NCBI GenBank assembly: GCA_017657125.1
Contig: JAGFNX010000121.1
Span: 39,398-103,397, forward strand
Source: Scopulariopsis brevicaulis
Lineage: Eukaryota > Ascomycota > Sordariomycetes > Microascales > Microascaceae
DNA length: 64,000 nt
Direction: 5' to 3'
The notes beneath the pieces were generated by a model. The model did no database searches, had not been told where the DNA came from, and was given only the letters and a program-made list of their open reading frames with translations. This document shows positions 1-10,387 of this stretch, piece by piece. Made by a program: the position numbers and the translations under genes. Within the stretch, counting starts at the first letter, position 1; every line of letters starts with the position of its first letter.

Positions 1-2700
1 TTTGTTGAAAGATTCTGAGCGGTTCCGTCTGCAGTCCGGCGGCAGCGGGTAGCAGCAGGCCGGCTTGCCGGTGCAAGAGTATACCATCAATCGAGTGGAA
101 GGCCGCCGTCCCGGCCATTGTGTCAGCTCGTATTGCGGCACAATGACCTCTCGCCGGACGGGACCCACGGGAGGAAGCGGCCCACACACGGGAAGATAAC
201 ACGCCGGGAAATTCGCGTCGAAGGTGGGACGCCCCGCTGCTCGGGGCGTCCATTGACGAAAGACCTCATGTTGGTGTCGTGAACAGTGGCCAGCTTAGGA
301 GTTTCTATTGGATGTGTCGATTGGGATTCAAGCCACTTGAGTGCATTGGCCTGCCAGATTGTGGGGGCGAGACCTATCTGGCCATGCAGAATGGGTTGTA
401 CGACCGATGGGCCGCATTAACAAGGCAGAACGGCGATAGCAGTTGCAGATATGCGGGCACAGACGTGCCTCCGTATCAACTCGGTCGACCGAGTCTGTAG
501 GGATGGGATCTGGGCGGAAGAGACGGATACCAGTGTCAGGTATATTATGAGGACGTACGATAATCACAGTCTGCCGAAAGCGATTGGCAAACAGAATGTT
601 CGTGTTGCAAGGTTATCATACAGAAAGTGGACCCAAACCCTCGAGAGCCCGAATGTGAGAGCTGCTTATTGGTAATGCCGCTCTTGATCTGTTCTCGGAG
701 ACCCGATGACTGTAGCCTCACAGCAGATTACTTTAGGGAAGTCGAGGTCGAGATGGCCCTGCCATAATCTCTTAACACCGCTGACCTCTATGGGAAGGAA
801 CGTTGGACTGTGTGGGCGGTTTTAGAGTCTTTGGTTGGTTGGCTTAAGGCCGAAGGGGTTGGTCCTGACGATCAAGGAAGGAGCAAACGGCCATCTTAGT
901 GACATCTGAGACATCGATGCCAATCACGGAAAGAGCGAAGCTGAAAAGTACAGCCACTTGTGACAGATTATGCACTTGGAGGATACAAAATGCAACCGCG
1001 ACCCAGACCCTGACTCATTTCATCGAGAAATGCTTCGTGAGTGGGGCCTACCCGACGCCCGTTCGTACTCGGTATATCCTTCTCCTTCACTCATATGCAG
1101 GGTGAAAGACTCCCGACACATCAAAGGAAGCGGGGTTTGGGGGTGTGGCCTCTGTCGGCAGGGGTATCACCAGGAGACACCAGGAGACACCAGGACCAGC
1201 CGTGGTAATAGCGAGGGCGCACACGGGGACGGGAGTAACTTACATTGGTTGGGATGGGCCTGTCATAAGCGCTGGTGTAGTTCAAGAGCCGCGCAAGCTG
1301 GGGAGCCCCGGCAGAACAAGGTACCGGTCAAGCCGGGGTGCCAGAGTCGCAGAACATGCGCCTAATCTTCTGTCAAGACTTGAGGTTGACCGGCGCCGGG
1401 AGTTACGCACCCGTCCAGGCCCGCCTCTGCGATGCCAGGGGCACCCGGGTGGCCCGAGGTGTGACGGGTTCGGGAGTCCAAGTGGAGCACCCGCTGCCAT
1501 CCATCACTTCCTCGAAGAATGGCGAGCGATATGGCGCAAGTATTTGTCATTTGATGCCCGGCAAGAGCGTATCGACTGCTCCTGTTGTTCTCGGTTGCGA
1601 CGCGTCCTGACATGCCACCGAATTTCCCTAGGCCGAGCGGGTCCGAGGAGTGGTATGACCGGTACAACCGCACTTTCTCTCGGCCGGCGCCAATGGGCCA
1701 GCTAGTGCTTCTCCTAGATGCTTCGCGCCGAGAGAAGCCGTGCGTGGAGGCGGGTTCCTAATGCTCGCCTCCGTTGGTGGGACGTTCAAGCTCGCTCGAG
1801 GCTGGCCTGATGGTCCCTCGGGAATTTGGTCGGTGGCGGGGTAGCAAGACCCCGCCCACCTGCAACGAACACGGCTCGCCATTTGCTCCAACCCCGAGCC
1901 CTCACCTCATAGGTACATTCGGCCGTCTGGCCTGATGCAAATCAGTGGATTGGGACAAAGGATAACGGATGTCGACCTCGGAGGAGAAGGAACGTCTGGC
2001 GACTGCCTCCTTCCGCGCTAAATTCGCAATTGTGAAGTATTGAAGTACCTGTGATAGCTTATCGCGGGCCGTAACCCCAACCATCACTAGCAAGGAGAAA
2101 GTACCTAATACTTGCCCCGCGGCCCCGCAATCCGCACTTAGCATCCCTGCAACGGAAGTAGGCGGGGTCGAGTTAGTGAAGTCGTCGCTCCTTCCTTTTT
2201 GCTTCGCTCACAGATCTAGCAAAAGGCAAGTGCGATTCGCCCGATCCTCGTCTCTTGCGTAGAAATTAGACTCTCAATGTCTCCGCCATCCCCTGTGCGG
2301 CATCGCAGCTTGCTACAGATCCCTGCTCCGGCACCATCGCACTCCGTCGACACTTGTATCGGTTGGCGAACGTTTCCTTCGCACCCCACATCCATTCACA
2401 GAAATACATCACGGCAACGAGCGCAATACTTGTAGGGTGTATACCGAGACGTCCCTCGCAGGTTCGCCGACGGCCTCAGCTGCTCTCCTTGCCCAGCACA
2501 CCGCTTCTCCGCCGCCCTGTGAGTTCCCACCCTCCTTCATGCCTGGCGCCGTGGTCGCAGGCCGCTGTCCCCTCACACCGCGGCCCAGTGGCCCGCCCGT
2601 TTCTGCGTGTAGCCTCTTCGGAGCGCCCGCGGCGGGGACTGGTGGTTTCGACACCACCACGCTGCCGTCTTATCACGTCCCGACGTGTCCATACGAGAAG
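1..2700. other. Gene-free stretch upstream of APRT
   Basis: I see no gene I can support here. Open frames are short, overlap on both strands, and lack recognisable motifs or convincing splice signals. A short direct repeat, caggagaca repeated in tandem, lies near 1170-1195. The last few hundred bases grade into the pyrimidine-rich leader typical of a fungal promoter. No tRNA, rRNA or transposon feature was recognised. Confidence 0.5.
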
Positions 2701-2971
2701 CCAGTCAGCCAATCCCACAGCATAATTGGGCTGACGACGAGACTAGGTCCTTCCGCCATCGTTTCCCTGTGTTGTACCAAAAGGCAGACGTCCTCCCGTC
2801 GCTACGAGTAACTTTGTCTCCCACCCCACCGAGCCCCTGCCGAGTTTCCTCGTACACCCCTCCCCCTCCGAACGGTGAAATAAAATTTCTTTGCTGCTGC
2901 CTCGCAAGATACAAACACCTTCCACAACCCTCTTTCTGCCCCCGTCTCTTCTCTCTTTCTCCTCTCCCATC
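2701..2971 (+). promoter_or_regulatory. APRT promoter and leader
   Basis: A CCAAT pentamer occurs at 2709-2713, about 260 bp before the APRT start codon. It is followed by long C/T-rich tracts (roughly 2820-2970), which is the usual appearance of a filamentous-fungal core promoter and 5' leader. No convincing TATA box is seen. Assignment as a promoter is inference from position and composition. Confidence 0.4.
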
Positions 2972-3779
2972 ATGCAGTCCTCGGGCGAAGGCCAGTCTGC
3001 TTCGGACCAAGGAATTTCGGGCGCCAACCCTTCCGCTCCAGTGTTGAACCCCCTCGCTGCGCACCCCGTCTACCCCGATTCCTCCGCGACGTCGGGACAG
3101 AGTGAAGATGCCTCGAGACGACAGCCCGCCGCCGCCGCCGCCTCCTCCTCCGAACTCGCCAGTGCAAAGATAACTCTCAAGGAGGCTCTGCGCCACTTCG
3201 ACGACTTCCCCATCAAGGGAATTGATTTCGTCGACATCATGCCCTTGTTTATGGACGTCGCCGTTCACCAGACCCTCCACTCCGCCCTCGACCTCCAGGT
3301 TAAGGAGGGCTTCTCGGTCAAGCCCGACGTCATCGTCGGCCTCGATGCCCGTGGTTTCCTCTTTGGGCCCGGCCTCGCCCTCCGACTCGGCACAGGCTTT
3401 GCCCCCGTCAGGAAGAAGGGCAAGCTTCCCGGCCCGTGCGTCACCGCGGCCTATGAGAAGGAGTATGGCACGGACCTGTTCCAGATGCAGGCGGATGGTA
3501 TTCAGCCCGGCCAGAAGGTCCTGATTGTGGACGATATCATTGCGACTGGTAAGTTTGTTTGCGCCGCTCATTTCGGCTTCTCCTTTTCTACCGGAACCGT
3601 CCTCCATTGAGTCACACGCTAACGGTCAACTAGGCGGTTCTGCGAAGGCGGCGGCGGACCTCGTGAAGCAGCTCAAGGGCGAGATCATTGGCTACCTCTT
3701 TATCCTCGAAATCCCCGGTCTCGACGGCAGGAAGAAGCTGGGCGACATCCCCACTGTTATCATGCTTGAGGACGCATAA
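2972..3779 (+). CDS. APT1: Adenine phosphoribosyltransferase
   Basis: APRT converts adenine and PRPP to AMP and pyrophosphate in cytosolic purine salvage. The model is two exons, 2972-3548 and 3634-3779, giving 240 residues. The 85-bp intron has donor GTAAGT, branch GCTAAC and acceptor TAG. Splicing restores the PRPP-binding motif VLIVDDIIATGGSA at residues 183-196; the intron falls inside the ATGG codons. Upstream the conserved DFPIKGIDFVDIMPL and GLDARGFLFGP segments are present. The N-terminal 60 residues are Ser/Ala/Pro-rich low complexity and go beyond the usual APRT length of about 180 residues. The start was chosen because it is the first ATG after a C/T-rich leader. It converges on MNL1. 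Confidence 0.95.
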
Positions 3780-4465
3780 TGGGCCGAACCCGAACATACC
3801 CCCCGTACATTGAACTGGGTCCTTGATCACGGCATACCGTTGTGGTATGCCGCCATCCTTGTCGAGCGACGACTTTTTTTTTCTTTGTGCGATTCATACC
3901 CTCGTCTCGACTTGGTTCTCTCAAAGGTAGAGAACCTTGAATACTATACACGCTGCGCCTTGTTCCTCTCGCCGCCGAGTCGTGCCTACATATTTGAGAA
4001 GAAAATGAGGGGCCATCGCGGCCGGTAATGGATTGGAAAATGGATGGCCTTGTTCTCCGTCCATCGGCATTTGTACATACGAGCCGTTCGCATCTCGTTC
4101 TTGTTTCTCCTAGCGCAAAGTTCACTTGCATCAGGCGAAGCGGGTTTGCTTTTTCGGTTTCATGGCGACCTGGTCGTGTTAGAGCCTTTATACAAAACAC
4201 GTTTGGGAGACGGAAGCATGTGGGTTTTGGATGGAAATATTGGTAATATCATTGGGAGACCTGGGCATCTGGATGGGCAAAACGGGGAACGGAGCTAGTA
4301 TTGGTATGTTTTTTTTCTTGCAGTGTATTTTCGTCATGGCATAAATACTCTATCTATTATGCTCGAAACCTACTGCCAACCCTGCAATGGACAGTGGCTA
4401 CCGTGGTGCGAAGTAGTATATATAACAGAAGAAGAAAGACATGTACAAGATTAGAAGGGCCGATC
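3780..4465. other. Convergent intergenic region APRT/MNL1
   Basis: This 686-bp region separates two convergent genes. It holds T-rich stretches and an AATAC/ATAAATA-like segment near 4337-4350 that may serve 3'-end formation. No coding signal is seen on either strand. Confidence 0.4.
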
Positions 4466-7400
4466 TCACCGCACACGTAGGTTGGAGATGCGCGTCCCCC
4501 GAGACTGGACGTGATAGAGCCTCCTGATCCCCAGTCCCGTCGCCCCCGCAAACTTGTCGAACCCGCCCTCCCCGGCCCTCACCAGCACCAACGGGATGGG
4601 GTTATACCTCGGCAGCCCGGACGGCGTGAACTGCGTCTCGTCCAGACTGGGGCTCACGACGCCCTCGTCGTCGGTCCCCTCATCCACCACTACCACGAGC
4701 GCCAGGGACGACGGCGAGGGGTAGAAGTTCGGTATGTTGGATAGTTTCTGGGAAAACGTGCAGCCTCCGCGGCGGATCACGAGGACGTGGTTCGTCCGCG
4801 GGACGGAGGCGGGGAGGGGGGTTGTGCAGAGGTCCGAGTCGAGGACGTGGATTTCCGTCCAGGGGAGGGTGACGGTCGAGCGCGGGCGAGTGGGGGAGGT
4901 GTACCGCGCCGTGGGGCTGTCCGGGACTAGCTGCGCGCCCTTGCCGACGGGGGTGGCGGCTAGGAAGTAGTCTATCACCTCGGTGTCGGGGAGGTCCAGG
5001 CCTAGATCAAAATCGAAGTCGAGGTCGGGTATCTCCGGGTCGCGCTCGGGTTCCGCCGAGGGGTCCGCTGTCTCGGAGGCCTGGCTTAGGCGCGGGAAGA
5101 CGAGGCCCACGCCGTCCTTCATGGTTCGCACGGCGGCCTTGTAGGCGGACACGAGGGATCCGTCGGCCCCGGGCGCCCCGGCCCTCCTGCGGATGAAGGC
5201 GAGGGGGTCGTTGGCTAGTACCAGCTCGACGGCGTACTGTTCCCGGATCCTCTCGAAAAGCGGGTCCGTCATGTCGGCGATGAGATCCGCGTCCACGACG
5301 GCCATCTCCTCCTTGCCAAGCGGCATAGTGTTGACGGTAGTGATGCGCCACGCGGGGCCCACGCCGTCGTCTTCCAAAACCATCTGCAACTTCAGATCGT
5401 CTAGCGCCGAGATGAAGACGCCCTCGTCGGGAACCTTGGCCACGATATGCGGCCACAACCCGTCGTGGCGGCCACCTAGGCGCGGGAACTGCAGCGTCAG
5501 CTGCCGGCCCTCCGGGAGCCGGTGGCACGTCCCGTTCGCAGGGATCAGCGTCGGCGGGAGGGTCCAGGGGAAGTATGTGTGGTTCGACTTTGGTCTAAGC
5601 AGCGGCATGGGACCCTTCTCCGTCTGCCGGATGCCGACTTCTTCGAGCTCGCCGTGGATGTTGGGCGTTGTGTGGAGGCCGATGACGCCGGCGGCGTGGG
5701 AGAGGTCTGATCTCGCAGCGACCACTGAGCCCGTCAGGGGCAGCGGGGACGGCGGGATCGGGCACTCGTTGGTGAAGTTGCTGTCAAAGTATGTGGAGGA
5801 TGCGCTCTTCCGCGAGGCACCTCCGTGTGGCCGCTTCTTCGGGATGATCAGGGGGTGACCCTCGGTCGAAAACACAAACGGCGAGTCCAGCTTGTTGAGT
5901 GCGTGGTCCTGGTCGAAGAGCAGGTACAAGTACTTGGTCGTTTCCCCGAGGAAGAAGCTTTCCATGCGATCGGCCTTCTCACCAGTCCGTACATCCTGGA
6001 GACCTGCCCAGCCACACTCCGTGTAACACCGCGAAACGATGTCCTTCATTACCATTTCGCCAACGTATAGATACCACGGGTCCTTCGTCGACTGGTGGAG
6101 GTAGTATGTCGACTCAATGAATTCCGGGCGCCCGGGCCACCACGACAGCCCGGACTCGACCTGGCCGTCGCGGAGAGACCATCTCTCGGGCAACGCGCGG
6201 AATCTCGTCCACAGCGCGGCGTAGAGGAGATGCGCTTCCACAGCCTCCTCGAGCTCGCCTGCCTGGGTTAGGAGGCCAGGGTAAAACGCGGCCAGGCTGT
6301 CTATCCACAGCGAGGCAATGGCTCCCGTCTGGTAGTTCCCGTTCATGTAGCTGGGGTGGTGGAAGTCCTCGTTCGGATTCTGCCAGCTGTTGTGGAGATG
6401 CCGCTTGATCGCCGCATGTGCCTGGTGCCAGACCTGGAGGAAGCTGGCCGGGTCGTGCTCGTCGGGAGCAAGGGGCTGCTGGATGCTATTCGGGTCGAGC
6501 CCCGCGGGTCCTCGGCTGAAGGTGCCAGACTCCGTCCCGTTCGGTATGTCATGCCCCGACAATAAAATATGAGATTTGAAGGCATACTCGTAAAAGCTGT
6601 CCATTCCGGCGCCAATGCCCGACGCGGTGGTGATCCAAGTAGCTTGCTCGGCATCGATGCCGCCCCCAAGTAGGTCGAGGGTACTCCTCTGCTTCCAGAT
6701 GGACCAGAAAGCGCGCTTCGCCACCTCCTCAAACCGCGGATCCCCCGTCAGGCGACTAAGCACCGTAAACTCAAGCACCAGGCTACCCGCACCTGCACTG
6801 CACGTTTCCGTGACCTCTCTCCCGGGGAGGCCCCCGCCAATCCCGCTATCCTTGTGCAGAGGGGACTTGGGGTAGAACGGGATGCCGTGGCGAAGGTTCA
6901 CGCGCGGATAGGGAATGCCGGTCGTCGTGTAGAAAGCCGGAAGCAGGCGCTGGGAGAGGTCGAGCGCAAGGCGCAGTAGCTGCCCGTCGTATACGAAGCC
7001 GTTCGACCACTTGATCGGAGGCAGCTCGAGGGGGTCGTCGGAGTCCCAGTCGTCTGGCCACTCCGGTTCGTACCCCGGTATCGGTAGCTCGCCGACGGCG
7101 AAGAGGTGGGCGCTCAGCAGTCCCCCGACGCCGCGGATCACCGTCTCGAAGATCTGCACCTTGCTGTCCTGGTCGAATCCCCGGCCCCGGATACCCTGTC
7201 CCGAGGGACCGCTGCGCCCGTCGCCATAGTGCGCCACGAAATCGGCGACTCCCTTCTGGAAGTCCGACAGCGCTTCGGAGCCCGTGTAGTGGCCGTCATC
7301 AGGGCCCCCGGCTAGTATGGCGAGGGTCGACAAGGTGTCGACCACGGTCAGGGAGTAGTTGCCGAGGACGTCGTTCAGGCCGGCGTTGTTTTGGCTCTCG

Positions 7401-7699
7401 TCGCGGGTGAGGGGGCCGCATGTCAGCGGACGAAGCTATGGAGTCAACACAGTTAGCAACCATGGCCTCCGGAGCAGAAGGCGAGCCAGACAGGCCGCCA
7501 AATCCAGCAGTGTGCATATGCGCATCGGACGAACCTCGTCTTCGGGGAAGCCGTGCTCCATGTAGTTCCTGTACCCGTGGAGAAACATCCGAACCGTATC
7601 GTCGCGCAGGCCCTTGACATGGCCAGGAGCCATGGCGGCGGAAAGCCATGGCCCCAGGCACGCGAGGACGAGCGCGACGGAGAGGAGCGCGCGAGTCAT
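4466..7699 (-). CDS. MNL1: ER degradation-enhancing alpha-mannosidase (GH47, Mnl1/Htm1/EDEM)
   Basis: Known role: removes mannose from misfolded glycoproteins in the ER lumen so that Yos9/Hrd3 can recognise them for ERAD. The gene has two exons on the minus strand, 7699-7535 and 7435-4466, with a 99-bp intron, giving 1044 residues. A hydrophobic N-terminus (MTRALLSVALVLACLGPWLS) fits a signal peptide. It is followed by DDTVRMFLHGYRNYMEHGFPEDE, continued across the splice by LRPLTCGPLTRDESQNNAG. GH47 landmarks are GIGAGMDSFYEYAFKSHIL (residues 328-346), RPEFIESTYYL (about 491-501), RMESFFLGET (545-554) and the FSTEGHPL end motif (577-584). Residues from about 913 form a protease-associated (PA)-like domain with VLVIRRGGCTFSQK. 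There is no HDEL/KDEL tail, so ER retention must come from partners. Confidence 0.95.
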
Positions 7700-8216
7700 G
7701 GCGTACGGGCGGAGGAAGACGTGAGCTTCAACCCCCTGGTCCCGCTTTCTCCTTGGCGCGGGAGCTCGAAACTATGCTCGGGTCCGAGTCGTCTCGCGTC
7801 ATGTGGCTGCTATGAAAGAATAGGCGGAAATATGTACATGTCGCCAGCGAGCCAGCTCTGGCGACGTCTCAGATGGTGTATAAATTATCCGCCTTCGGAT
7901 CGCGTCCAGACACCGGTATGAGTTGCCGCTGTGAGGTGTCCTAAACAGCTCTACGGAATCGTGAAATAAGTGGTGGTAAAGTGGATTCATGAGCAGGTGT
8001 CAGCACACGGCTCGGGCCGCCCAGCCGCAGATGCCGGAATACGAACCCATCTTATCCAGGGGTATCTAGGGGTCCACGGCTCGTCACTCTCGCCCGTTCC
8101 TGTTCTTCAAGAGCAGCATGCCTCTTTAGCCGTACGGATGAAGTAATACTCTAAGTATACATGGGATATCTCCTGCAGCCATGGGCCCTATAGTACATGT
8201 TCGCCATCCCTCCCAT
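7700..8216. other. Intergenic region between PEX2 3' end and MNL1 start
   Basis: This 517-bp region must hold the MNL1 promoter (read leftwards) and the PEX2 3' end. A TATA-like ATAAATTATC lies near 7880. No coding signal was seen. Confidence 0.4.
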
Positions 8217-9590
8217 TCAACCGTCAGACAGCTCGACCACGTCGGAGTCTGCTTGCTCCGACTCGTCCAATGATGAGACGGATTCGTCAGACGAGACGGA
8301 TTGCAGGGATCGCTCTTCATTCTGGGGTATCTCCTCCACTCTAACGTCGTGTGTCTCGTCAGAAAACGCCACCGTCTTCGAGGAAGACTTCGAAGGCTCC
8401 AGCACGTCCCCGTTCCACGGCATGCATTCCTTAATCACCTCCCCGCACCGGAGACAGGTCCAGCCCTCGCCCTCCTCCCGCTCGAGCCTCGTCGCGAGAC
8501 ACACGAAGCAGTACAGGCACCCGCAAGGCATTGCCTCGTACGGGTTCGTGATATCGGTCTGCGCCGAGCCGACCACCCCGCCCGCCGTGGCGGCGGCGAG
8601 GACCTCCGCTTCCGTCGTGGCCCCTGAGTTCTGGTCCTGGTAGCAAATAGCACAGGTGCGCTCCGGAAGGAAGGCCAGCTCGCCCTTAAGCTCCGACTCG
8701 TCGCTCCCCGTCCCCGGCTTGATTACGTCTATTGTTCTCCGCCACGTCCTCGTCAGCATCCTCTTCCAGCGGTTCACGCCGATCAGCGGGAGGATGAAGA
8801 GGAGGAACTCGGTGAAGGCGTGCCAAACGAGCTGACGGTTCTGGTACTCGAACGACACCTCCCTGCTGACCTGGCTCGTAGGTGGTGCTAGCCGTATCCT
8901 CAGGATGCGGTCAAGGAGGGTTCGGTATCGGCCCTGGAGGAGGAACACGAGGAATGACGCGAGTGCGGCCGCTGAATGCGCTGTCGATAGTGTCGAAGTG
9001 AGCTTCGTCAGCTGCTGTACCCTGGTACTGGGCGTATTGTAGCCGTCATCCTGATTGACGAGCCAGTCCTCCCACTTTGTCCACCCGTATTTCCCCACGA
9101 CCGTTATCAACCCGTATAGACCCTTTTGCCATCTCGTAGGCGAGGACAGGACCGGCGTGCACTGTCTCGCATCGGTATACTTTAAGTTCTGAAGCGCCGC
9201 GCCGTAGCTCGCGTTGTGGTCCCATATCGAAAGCTTGAACAGGATTGCGCGAAGGACGAGCTGTATCTCCACCGACCAGTCTTCCTTGAGGTGACCCCCC
9301 GAGAAGTACTTGAGGGCTTCCCCCGCCTGCCCCTTAAGAAGATCCAGGAGCTCCTCGTCCAGCAGCTCGGCGTCGACCTGCCCGACTCTAAAGGCCGGCC
9401 ACGTCCCCTCGCATCCCGATATGTTATCCCAGGCTGCGGGTAGCTGGTTGAGCGGAGCGGGGAAGCGGCCGAGGCGTTCCCGCGCCGGCGACGGGGGCGA
9501 TGCGGCGGCTGCGCGGCGGCTGTCTCGTTCCCGGGCCTCTCGTCGTTCGGAAAGTCGCTTGACGGCGTCGGCGAAGCTTGTTGACGTCAT
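8217..9590 (-). CDS. PEX2: Peroxin-2, RING-type peroxisomal E3 ubiquitin ligase
   Basis: PEX2 is a peroxisomal membrane protein that, with PEX10 and PEX12, ubiquitinates the receptor PEX5 so that it can be recycled. The gene is intronless with 457 residues. Residues about 45-290 match the Pex2/Pex12 N-terminal membrane region, including hydrophobic segments at about 207-220 and 258-272. A C-terminal RING follows with eight Cys ligands: C313, C316, C356, C358, C361, C364, C379 and C382. The spacing between the first and second Cys pairs is unusually long (39 residues, Ala/Gly/Thr-rich). After the RING comes an acidic Ser/Asp/Glu-rich tail (about 395-457). The start ATG is followed by MTSTSFADAVKRLSERREAR, with no competing upstream ATG in frame. 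It is divergent from KAP120. Confidence 0.93.
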   Translation of the reverse strand: MTSTSFADAVKRLSERREARERDSRRAAAASPPSPARERLGRFPAPLNQLPAAWDNISGCEGTWPAFRVGQVDAELLDEELLDLLKGQAGEALKYFSGGHLKEDWSVEIQLVLRAILFKLSIWDHNASYGAALQNLKYTDARQCTPVLSSPTRWQKGLYGLITVVGKYGWTKWEDWLVNQDDGYNTPSTRVQQLTKLTSTLSTAHSAAALASFLVFLLQGRYRTLLDRILRIRLAPPTSQVSREVSFEYQNRQLVWHAFTEFLLFILPLIGVNRWKRMLTRTWRRTIDVIKPGTGSDESELKGELAFLPERTCAICYQDQNSGATTEAEVLAAATAGGVVGSAQTDITNPYEAMPCGCLYCFVCLATRLEREEGEGWTCLRCGEVIKECMPWNGDVLEPSKSSSKTVAFSDETHDVRVEEIPQNEERSLQSVSSDESVSSLDESEQADSDVVELSDG

Positions 9591-10387
9591 GCTGGCGAGG
9601 GGGCAGGTTTCAATGGTATGTTAGGTATGGTCGGGGCGACTAATATCATGTTTTCGGGTCATTCACCTAGGCGCGCCGGCGAGCCCAAGGCATGAGGGCT
9701 GGTGGAAGCTGGATAGAACCGAGGCTCGGCAATGCCAGGAGCTCCTGTACCGTGCCTGACGTACCACGGTCGATCGCCGGAAGTAGGTGCAACTGGCAGC
9801 ATCTGGCAGGACCCCTGTCCGGCATCGGGCGCGGGGAGCAATTGATCCGATCTCGTCAGATCCCCGGACGCCAGCCGGAGCTTCCCCCGGTCAATACGAG
9901 TATCGATGGGCCCCAAGTCTCGAATAAGAAGTGTGTGGACATCAAATCGCCGCCGAAGACGTCCAGAAATGCCGAATATTTGATGCGAATGACATGGAAA
10001 CGAGCGAGTTCCCAGGCTAACAACAACTAGTCACATAACAGGAGCAGTTCCCGGGTGCATTTTCCTTTCTACAATTTAAAGCTCTGGTATTCCAATCTAT
10101 TGGACATCTTGGCGAGCATAATCATTATTGGGAAGTGCTTGCACTCCATCTGTCGGGAACCGCGTCTGGTGGTAGGCAGGCAGGCACCCCGCAGTTCCCT
10201 TTTCACACCGAGTTTAAGCCCCGCCAAATGCTGCCCCACCACGTTCGTTCCTCGTATCGCGAAGCACACCTGAACAACCAACCGCCCGCCCTCCCTCTTA
10301 CCCCGTAAGCCTTGACGAATCACTGCCAGCCTCGATAGCCGCACAAGGAATCCGACACTCCATACTTTCCTGGGGAGACGTCTTGCC
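9591..10387. promoter_or_regulatory. Divergent promoter region PEX2/KAP120
   Basis: This 797-bp region lies between the PEX2 and KAP120 start codons, so it must hold both promoters. The KAP120-proximal part (10250-10387) is C/T-rich. No individual binding site is assigned with confidence. Confidence 0.35.
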
